DNA of 64,000 bases from Leishmania donovani (Eukaryota > Euglenozoa > Kinetoplastea > Trypanosomatida > Trypanosomatidae), in contig NC_018246.1 of assembly GCF_000227135.1 (NCBI RefSeq), positions 311,956-375,955 of the forward strand, given 5' to 3'. Shown here piece by piece: positions 57,402 to 64,000 of this stretch. A program made the position numbers and the translations under genes. The first letter of the stretch is position 1, and each line of letters opens with the position of its first letter. Under the pieces are notes generated by a model that saw only the letters and a list, made by a program, of their open reading frames with translations, was not told the origin of the DNA and made no database searches.

Positions 57402-60119
57402 ATGGATGTCCTCCTCCACGTGGTGCAGACCGCAGCGGCCCCACCTGCCTCGGCATCATCGTTCTGTTGCGACCGCACTCGGCGCACGAGCCTCAACGTA
57501 CCTGCCGTCCCGTCGGCAAACATTAGCAGCACTAGTTTCACTGTGGGGAGTCTGTGGCTCTCACACAGAGAGGCGCTGCTGGGCAGTAACGTTGCTGCCC
57601 GGTGGAGCGTCGCTCTCTGCCCCCTTGCGGAGGACGAGAACGCCAACGGCTCCGATGGTGATCCGCCGGTGTGTGTGTCTGCCGCCTCCCCGGGATGCCC
57701 TCCAGCGTCACCCATCCCCTCCAGCTTTGTAAGCATCTCAGCCGCCTCCGTAGACATAACCGATCTCCGTGGGCGACGGCCACCCGATGGCCACGCCACC
57801 AACTCCACCGTCAACTTATTGTGTGAAAAGCTGCGTCATTTGAAGGACGCGATCGTAAGGGCAGGCAATGCCGACACACCGCCGGTAGCACGTGCGGAAA
57901 CCGTTTTCTTCTGCGGCAGTCGCCTCGGCACGCGCAAAGATGCCCTCTACCTCACGGCGCTGCATCGGCTCCTTGTAGAGTCATTGCTGATCGTGAAAGG
58001 TCGCGCCTTCTCCCCACCATCGCCGCCGCTGGACGTGGATGTCTCCCTCGTGGACTACGACGAAGGATGGGGTGCAGGGGACGTGCTAGCTGCTGATGTA
58101 GTCACGGCCTCCGCGGATGGCACGCAAGAGCAGAGGAGTCAGATTGCGTGGATGCCACTGGCAAACTTACTGGTGTATGCCCCTCGGCCCAGAAGTACGA
58201 TGGCTGCCACATGCACCTCCACCATAGCAAGGTCCGCCTCTCCGACGGAACCGAGCGCTGACAGCGACTTGAGCGTCGTTCAGGTGGGGAATCTTGTGCG
58301 ACAGCGGTTACAGGTGTGGTTCGACCGCATTGACAGCGCCACATCGGCATTTCCCTCCGCGCCAGCGTCGCCGTCGTCGCCGCCCGCCGCGGCGGATCGC
58401 CTGCGTCATTTGGACAGGAACGTTGTTCTCTTCACACTGCGACTGCGGAGCTACACGAACTCATCGACGCCAACCTTGCAGGCACGCGTCAGCGCGGCGT
58501 ACTTCACGCTTGTGCTGCTACCCGAATATGGGGCGGCTCCGCCTTACGGCGAAGCAGGCGCCGCTGGCGCTGCAGATGGTTTGTCGTCGTGTCGGGCGAG
58601 TGCCGCACTCTGGCGCGAATTTGAGGCACTCTCGGCCTTCATGCGGTCTCTGCCGCAGGGCCGCCATCGTCGCGATGATGAGCACAAGAGAGGCGGCGTC
58701 AAAGAGCATGGCCGTGTCACTGCGGCAGCTGTGCAAGGGAAAATGCGCGCCGCTGCACTTCGGCGCAGTCGGTGGTTGACCATCATCGCCCGCATCCATG
58801 ATCCTCAGACATCGCTCATGAGAACGCGAGTCACAGGCACGGGCGAGCGCGGTGCCGACGACTTTATGGGTTGCTTTCTGAAAAACTCTACTGTACGCTC
58901 GTTTTCGTGGATCGGGTGCATCGCCGCCGCTGCTAACCATCAGCGCGCAACGCGTTCGACTCTCGCCTTTCTCTCTCGTCTCCAGCCATCGCAGACGGCA
59001 CAGCGCGGCTGGCTGGCATCTGTAGAGGAGCGCGCGCCTGAGAGCGCAGCGGACGCACATGTGGGTAGGCACCATCGCACACACAAGAACGTCGCGGACA
59101 ACACGAAAGAAAGGGTTGCACCGAAAGCCGAAGCAGCATCGAGCAGCTCAGCCACCTCCACGCCACCACACCCCTCTCCTAGGCCCTCTGCGAATGTGCC
59201 GCAACCGTGCGCCTCTCCTCGTCTCCATGGCGGTAGCACGACGGACATCAACAGCTCCGGAAAGGTTGGAACGGCTGTTGCATCTCACCTGCCGCCTGTC
59301 GACGAGCTCAGCACTGCTGCGGTTTCTGTAGCTGCTCCGTCGCGAGCTGGTCACGCTCGTTGCGGAGCAGACAACGACGACGACGCTTCCTCTGCAGATG
59401 CCGGTCACGAGCCAGCATCTCCGCCTGCTCAAGTCGATGCGCTGATCGCCTCCGTGCGTGTGTACGCGTCGGTGCTGGAGGAGGAGGTGCGGCGGCTGCG
59501 TCGCCGGCTCCAACGATATGAAGCGCCATCCTGTGATTGCAGAGTTAGCATTAGCGATCCACCCGTCCACTTGACGCTTCAAGAAGTACAGGGATGCGAG
59601 TCGGCGAATAGATTGATCGGTCTCTCCACCCCTCACACCACTTCTCCAGACATCTGCGATTCTCTTCCCCAGTCGGTGCGAGCTGCCATCGACGACCTTC
59701 GCACGGACGCGCGGTTCCCGCAGGCGCTCCATGTAAAGCTCGATGCCCTGACGCAGCGGCTGGCGAACTTGTGCACAGCCGCCGTCCGGGTGCGGAGAAG
59801 CGGCGATGCCGACGTGCCTACTGCAATGCAGCAACGAAACGAGAAGAGCGACGACAGGGACGCCTATGTCGCGCAGCTCGAGGCCAAGGTAGCTCTGTAT
59901 GAGCAAAAACTGGTTCTCATGGATTACTACGTGGCGCCAACATTGATGCAGTGCGTCGATGACTTGGATCAGTGGCAGAAGCACCAGCACCGTCAGCAAC
60001 GCACACGCGCCACTCGCACTGGAGGCAACTCTAATCCCTTCACCACCGCAGCCAACGCTGCTTCCGAGGTGACACCGATAAGGAGCGTCGGCGCGGCTGA
60101 GCATGCATTCCGCGCATGA
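57402..60119 (+). CDS. Possible degenerate kinesin-like protein, 905 aa
   Basis: The first in-frame ATG is 57402 (MDVLLHVVQTAAAPPA). Segments fall in the order of a kinesin motor. EKLRHLKDAIVRAG then ETVFFCGSRLGTRKDALYL (P-loop position, G172) matches the pattern ..GYNG.IFAYGQTGSGKTYTM. VDVSLVDYDEGWGAGDVL sits where V.YLEIYNE..RDLL would be. LFTLRLRSYTN and YFTLVLLPEYG match the switch I/switch II strands. FMGCFLKNSTVRSF with WIGCIAAAANHQRATRSTLA (about 488-525) matches LL.DSLGGN..T.MI...SP...N..ET..TL. The P-loop, SSRSH and DLAGSE residues are lost, so ATP hydrolysis is unlikely. A disordered region (about 560-680) and two short coiled coils follow (EEEVRRLRRRLQRYE; AYVAQLEAKVALYEQKL). The gene is secure; the kinesin link is by pattern only. 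Confidence 0.85.
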   Translation: MDVLLHVVQTAAAPPASASSFCCDRTRRTSLNVPAVPSANISSTSFTVGSLWLSHREALLGSNVAARWSVALCPLAEDENANGSDGDPPVCVSAASPGCPPASPIPSSFVSISAASVDITDLRGRRPPDGHATNSTVNLLCEKLRHLKDAIVRAGNADTPPVARAETVFFCGSRLGTRKDALYLTALHRLLVESLLIVKGRAFSPPSPPLDVDVSLVDYDEGWGAGDVLAADVVTASADGTQEQRSQIAWMPLANLLVYAPRPRSTMAATCTSTIARSASPTEPSADSDLSVVQVGNLVRQRLQVWFDRIDSATSAFPSAPASPSSPPAAADRLRHLDRNVVLFTLRLRSYTNSSTPTLQARVSAAYFTLVLLPEYGAAPPYGEAGAAGAADGLSSCRASAALWREFEALSAFMRSLPQGRHRRDDEHKRGGVKEHGRVTAAAVQGKMRAAALRRSRWLTIIARIHDPQTSLMRTRVTGTGERGADDFMGCFLKNSTVRSFSWIGCIAAAANHQRATRSTLAFLSRLQPSQTAQRGWLASVEERAPESAADAHVGRHHRTHKNVADNTKERVAPKAEAASSSSATSTPPHPSPRPSANVPQPCASPRLHGGSTTDINSSGKVGTAVASHLPPVDELSTAAVSVAAPSRAGHARCGADNDDDASSADAGHEPASPPAQVDALIASVRVYASVLEEEVRRLRRRLQRYEAPSCDCRVSISDPPVHLTLQEVQGCESANRLIGLSTPHTTSPDICDSLPQSVRAAIDDLRTDARFPQALHVKLDALTQRLANLCTAAVRVRRSGDADVPTAMQQRNEKSDDRDAYVAQLEAKVALYEQKLVLMDYYVAPTLMQCVDDLDQWQKHQHRQQRTRATRTGGNSNPFTTAANAASEVTPIRSVGAAEHAFRA

Positions 60120-60909
60120 GAGGAGGGGGCGGGCCGATCACTGTGTCGCCTCCCACCTCAGCAACGTGAAAAGAAACGGGAAGACGAATGCGTAGGCGTG
60201 TGTCTGGGTCTGTGTCTGTCTGTGGCAAGCGTGACACATGGGCAGCGATCGAGACATACTGAGCGAAGCAGCGCGCAAGTGCCCTTCCACCACACCACCC
60301 CCGCCAGAGCACAACTAGATAAGAAGGGGCTCGGTCTCCTCCGCCCCACCCCACCCCCTCCTCCTCACCATCTTCTTGTCAAGAGGTTTCGGTGGGGAAT
60401 TCGCTGCAATGTGCTGGTGCTCCCATAGAGCAGCGCTGTAGTGCACTCACGCACGGCGGCGTCAGCGCACAAGTGCGAATGTACAGACGCGCGTAAACCG
60501 CACATATCTATCCCTCACTCTCACTCACTTGATATGTCGCCCTGCTCCTTCCTCCTCGTTGTCGACACCACCGTCGTCGCAGAAGCATGAGCAGCAGCAC
60601 GAGATAGTCATCCATACTTCTCTCTCTCACCCGAGCAGGTTTGCATGTGCACGCACCTTCAGGGCACTTATTCATGTGGAGAGCACGGAAGAACGTGGTG
60701 CATCATATTGTACACCCTCGTCGCCCCCCCCCCCTAAACACACACAGATACACTCCCCAGTGTGCTAGCGTCGCGCAACATCCATTCACCATAGGTGTGT
60801 CTGCTCTCAGCTCCACAAGAAAAGGGGCACGCTTATCCCGGGCGCACGCGAAACAGACAGGCCCACACAAGGACGCACATGCAAGCGCTTCGCGCACACA
60901 CGATCTACG
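60120..60909. other. Intergenic region upstream of the CAP-Gly gene
   Basis: 0.8 kb. Short C/T-rich tracts at about 60335-60375 and 60535-60570 and a C run at 60724-60735 are the only notable elements. No gene seen. Confidence 0.6.
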
Positions 60910-62910
60910 ATGTCTCATTTCGGCGCTGATCGCTCCTCCGCACAGCCGGTGCCGCCCATCGACTCCTTTGTTGAGGTGCTTCCAGTAGCGCCGCAGGTGG
61001 AGCGACGCCGCGGGATTCTGCGCTTCTACGGCCTAACGGATTTCGCCGAGGGTGAGTGGGCCGGCGTCGAGCTCGTCGGGTGTGAGGGCCGCAACGATGG
61101 AACAGTCAAGGGCCTCTTCTACTTCAAATGCGCAGCTGGCCAAGGCCTCTTTGTTCGGCCCAACCTTATTGCGCCGTATGCCCCAGCGCGTCCGGCACCA
61201 ACGTTGGAAGCTGCCTCGGCAAAGATTGAGGCGCTGGAGGAAGAGCTGCGGGTGGTGCGCCGCGAGGCAGTGGAGCAGGAGAGACTGAAAGACAGCCTCG
61301 AGGCGTCACTGCACAGCATGCAGGCGGAGCTCGAGCAGCTGAGAGTTGCAGCAGTGCAAGCAGCCGCCAAGGGGGACGCCAAGACGGAGGATGACGATGA
61401 CAAACTCGCGGTGCAAGTGCAGCTGGAGTCGGTGCGACTTGAGTTTCAGCGCCAGCTGGAGACCTGCGAGGCGGAGCTGAAAGCTGCTAAGCAGTCAGCG
61501 ATCGAAGCAGCGGCCGCCTGTGCCGCTGCCGAGAAACGGGAGCAGCAGGCAGAGAGCGCGCGGCAGTGCAGCGACGCGGCACAGGCAGCGCTGCAGACCC
61601 GCAATGACGAGCTTCAGACGGAGCTGACCCGTCTGCAAGCGGAGCCAGCCACAGCAGTGACTCAGCAGAGTCAGTTAGCTCAGAACTCCTCCGAAGCTGC
61701 GGCGGAAGCCTCGGCCGCCTGCGCGGAACTGCGGGCTGCATTGCGGGCCAAGGAAGCTGAGCTGCTGCAGCTCCGTGCAGCTCATGCAGAGATGTCTCGC
61801 ACTCACGAGCAACTCCAAGAACGGAAAGCAGAGGAGCAAGAGCGAGTTCAAGCAGCAGAAAAGCGCTGCGAAGAGCAACAACGATGGCAGCTGCAGGACA
61901 CTGCTCGCGAAGACGTCCTGGCGGCTCACGCGAGCGAAATAGCACGTCTGCACGCCGAAATCGCTTCCGTGAAAACAGAGAAAGAGGCGTTGGCCAAAGC
62001 ACAGCGCGACAAGGAAGAGCTGCAGGAACTGTGCCAACTGCTGGAAGAGGAGCTCAATGAGCAGAAGGCGCAGTCTGACGCGCTTACGCGCTTGGTGCAG
62101 GAGCTCGGTGCCGCCAAAGCCGCGGCGGAAGCTGCTGTCGAGGGAGCAAAGCAGTCGGCTGCGCAGGAGAGGGCCCGCCTGCTTCGCGAACTGGAGGCAG
62201 CGCGTGCCCCTGAAGTGCAGGTCACGGCAGCAGGCGCAGTCTCTGAAGGAGGAGTCACAGGCCGGTCAAGCACGAGCAGCACCGCCACGGCGGAAAAGCC
62301 CTCTCTCGAAATTGCCCTTCAGCAGTGTCGGGGCGAGCTGGACGAGGCGCGCGCGCGCATCTTGCAGCTCGCCAGCTCCCAACAGGTGGTCCAGGAGCTG
62401 CAGCGCCGCTGCGAAGAGCTGGAAGAGACGATGCGGGTGCAACGCGCCGAGGCGCAAAAATCGGACGATGTTGCTCGAGCAACACTCGCTGCCGCGCAAC
62501 AGCACCACGCACATCAGGTAGCGCTGCTGCGGGATGCCTGCGAAGCGGGACGGCGTGAGGCGGCATCCATGGCCGCCCAGCTCAATCTCGCAGCCATTCC
62601 ACGGGAAGCAAGCGGCGGTCATTCCACTGCGGCTGCCGCGCCCTTTGTGTCCCCTCTCGACGCTTTCCGCGAGGCCCGCTACGAAGCACGTATCCGCTCG
62701 CTGGAGCAGCTCTTGCTCGAGTGCGACGCGACGCGCATGTCGTCGGCTATATGGGACGTGCCTGCCTCTCAGACACGGACGTGGCGCGATTCCGAGGTGC
62801 CGCTAGCGCTTCTGAAGGAGCCAGTCGGGAGGCTCCTCGACTTCAGCACCCGCGATGCGTGCGCCGCGTCCGCCAAGGCGCTCTTTCAGACACCAACTGC
62901 GTCGCCCTAG
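60910..62910 (+). CDS. CAP-Gly domain coiled-coil protein, 666 aa
   Basis: One N-terminal CAP-Gly domain (about 33-88), a module that binds the C-terminal EEY/F of alpha-tubulin or EB-type proteins, followed by a long coiled coil. The domain has RRGILRFYGLTDFAEGEWAG, then GRNDGTVKG (60-68; the usual GKNDG with Arg for Lys) and GLFVRPNLI. Residues about 100-590 are Glu/Ala/Gln/Leu/Arg-rich heptads with one Ser/Thr/Gly break near 440-460. The C-terminal 70 residues include RIRSLEQLLLECDATRMSS and a non-helical end. The layout resembles CLIP-170, p150Glued or trypanosomatid cytoskeletal CAP-Gly proteins; a microtubule-associated role is likely but the partner is unknown. Confidence 0.88.
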   Translation: MSHFGADRSSAQPVPPIDSFVEVLPVAPQVERRRGILRFYGLTDFAEGEWAGVELVGCEGRNDGTVKGLFYFKCAAGQGLFVRPNLIAPYAPARPAPTLEAASAKIEALEEELRVVRREAVEQERLKDSLEASLHSMQAELEQLRVAAVQAAAKGDAKTEDDDDKLAVQVQLESVRLEFQRQLETCEAELKAAKQSAIEAAAACAAAEKREQQAESARQCSDAAQAALQTRNDELQTELTRLQAEPATAVTQQSQLAQNSSEAAAEASAACAELRAALRAKEAELLQLRAAHAEMSRTHEQLQERKAEEQERVQAAEKRCEEQQRWQLQDTAREDVLAAHASEIARLHAEIASVKTEKEALAKAQRDKEELQELCQLLEEELNEQKAQSDALTRLVQELGAAKAAAEAAVEGAKQSAAQERARLLRELEAARAPEVQVTAAGAVSEGGVTGRSSTSSTATAEKPSLEIALQQCRGELDEARARILQLASSQQVVQELQRRCEELEETMRVQRAEAQKSDDVARATLAAAQQHHAHQVALLRDACEAGRREAASMAAQLNLAAIPREASGGHSTAAAAPFVSPLDAFREARYEARIRSLEQLLLECDATRMSSAIWDVPASQTRTWRDSEVPLALLKEPVGRLLDFSTRDACAASAKALFQTPTASP

Positions 62911-63898
62911 TTCACGGAGGTGCGGACGGCGTTGGTGATGAGGGGCACATGCTGCAGTGATCGCTGCCACGCCCATCGCTCAGTTCAGCAGGTGTGTGCC
63001 CCTCTGGTGAGCCTAGGCATGTCTGCTACGTGGGGTCGACTCGACGGTGGGCAGCAGCGCACTCGTTGCCGCAATCCACCTGCTTCTACCCGCGCAATAC
63101 TCTGTGCCACCAGTAATGTTCTTTTGTGGTGTGGCTTATGTTTGTGTGTGTGTGTTTCACTGTCGTGTATCTCTGCTAGGCATGTCTCGCCTCTTTCTTC
63201 TTCGCTTCAGATCAAGGAGCAGCGCTCACCGAAAGCAAAGAAACCAAAGGAATTCAATCCGTGAGAACCATGTGTGGGGGGAGGCCAACGCCTTATCCGA
63301 TACCCTTGGCAACCGCGATGGTGTGCACTTTCTGACAGGGCGTACGTAGGCGTGGATTGAGAGACTTAACGGCAGCCTCGATTTTCTTTTCCATCCCCCT
63401 CTCCCTCCCACCTTCGCACGCCGCCTCAGCCCCCTCGGCTTGCAATGCCGCCTACCAAGAACTCTCTCTCTGCTTGCCTTCACTTGAACTGGACTCCTGC
63501 TGCACCTCACGTCCTCGTTGCCACCACCACCATCACCACCACCGAGAAACAACGCGAAAACCCACTGCCATACATAAGCGGTCGTGCACATACTTCGCAC
63601 ACATACACACTCACACGCGCGTGTGCGTGGGCCGCGGCAAAAAAAAAGTGTGGGGACAGGGTGTCCGTGGAAGGGATGATGTGGGCGCGTGTTGCGACGC
63701 ATGCTCTTCTTCGTCTGCTCAGCTTCTAGATCCATCACTCCCTCCCCCTCTTACCTCCCTCCCTCCTCATCTCATCCTACGCGTACTGGCCCGTCGTTTG
63801 GGGAAAGCATCTAACAACAGCAGCGGCGCCCTTCCCCCCCCCCCTTTTTTCTTCCGTTGTTGTTGAAGCTGAGTCTTTTGGCACGAACCCACGCTCGC
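62911..63898. other. Intergenic region upstream of the last ORF
   Basis: 1 kb. Contains a GT run near 63143-63152, C/T-rich stretches at about 63385-63425, 63735-63780 and a C/T run at 63832-63860 (CCCCTTTTTTCTTCCG) followed by acceptor-like AG sites before 63899. No gene seen. Confidence 0.6.
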
Positions 63899-64000
63899 AT
63901 GCCCTCGTCACCCAGTGCGCCGCAACGGAAGCAGCAGCAGCAGCAGCCATGGACCTTCTCGGCGTATCACACAGTGGTGCTCACAAACTTTGTGAGCGCC
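63899..64000 (+). CDS. 5' end of an unidentified gene (34 codons, truncated by window)
   Basis: ATG 63899 follows a strong pyrimidine tract by about 40 nt and opens a frame that reaches the window end: MPSSPSAPQRKQQQQQPWTF then a more hydrophobic stretch (AYHTVVLTNFVSA). A Gln run and Pro/Ser-rich head followed by hydrophobic residues could be the start of a membrane protein, but 34 residues do not allow identification. A second ATG at 63949 in another frame is less attractive. Confidence 0.55.
   Translation, partial: MPSSPSAPQRKQQQQQPWTFSAYHTVVLTNFVSA

Noticed and set aside
1..64000. CRISPR arrays, insertion sequences, bacterial promoters or terminators
   Set aside because: None seen, and the gene content and architecture are those of a kinetoplastid nuclear chromosome.

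Overview
The window is nuclear DNA of a trypanosomatid, almost certainly Leishmania. All supported genes lie on the + strand and have no introns. They are GC-rich at third codon positions and are separated by 0.4-4 kb of pyrimidine-rich DNA with CA/GT, TA and homopolymer tracts. This is the usual layout of a Leishmania directional gene cluster, transcribed as one polycistron and resolved by spliced-leader trans-splicing and polyadenylation. No bacterial features (operators, Shine-Dalgarno sites, CRISPR, IS elements) are expected or seen. The set of a peroxisomal-type malate dehydrogenase ending in SHL, an ATG8 cluster and a BT1-family pteridine transporter resembles what I recall of Leishmania chromosome 19. 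That chromosome assignment is from memory, not from an alignment.

Layout: 1-11.5 kb holds two tandem kinesins, the first cut by the window start and the second a 2280-residue protein with a repetitive coiled-coil tail. 13-17 kb holds malate dehydrogenase and a small coiled-coil protein. 18.8-25.7 kb holds an NDUFAF5-like methyltransferase, a small ORF broken by an in-frame TGA, the ESCRT-II subunit VPS36 and a second methyltransferase-like protein. 27.5-43.2 kb holds a PIN/auxin-efflux-type transporter, a membrin/Bos1-type SNARE, an unknown membrane protein, SRP72, an ABCF ATPase and the GARP subunit VPS53. 44.2-49.6 kb is an ATG8 array of three intact ORFs and one decayed copy. 51.3-53.4 kb is a folate/biopterin transporter. 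57.4-62.9 kb holds a possible degenerate kinesin-like protein and a CAP-Gly coiled-coil protein. A last ORF opens at 63,899 and runs off the end.

Neighbouring genes in such clusters are normally not functionally linked, although this stretch holds many membrane-traffic genes (VPS36, membrin, SRP72, VPS53, ATG8).

The observations most worth following are these. (1) Two ATG8 copies are nucleotide-identical for 321 bp and diverge exactly after the processed glycine codon; a third copy has a 27-residue tail and a fourth is a pseudogene. (2) A nearly identical inverted repeat of about 470 bp lies 44 kb apart and flanks MDH, the ATG8 array and the pteridine transporter. (3) The 905-residue protein at 57.4 kb has the outline of a kinesin motor with a ruined P-loop. 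(4) A 107-residue period runs through the giant kinesin tail. (5) A small, possibly mitochondrial, ORF is interrupted by a single TGA. Only reading by eye was possible, so identities and boundaries are approximate unless stated.
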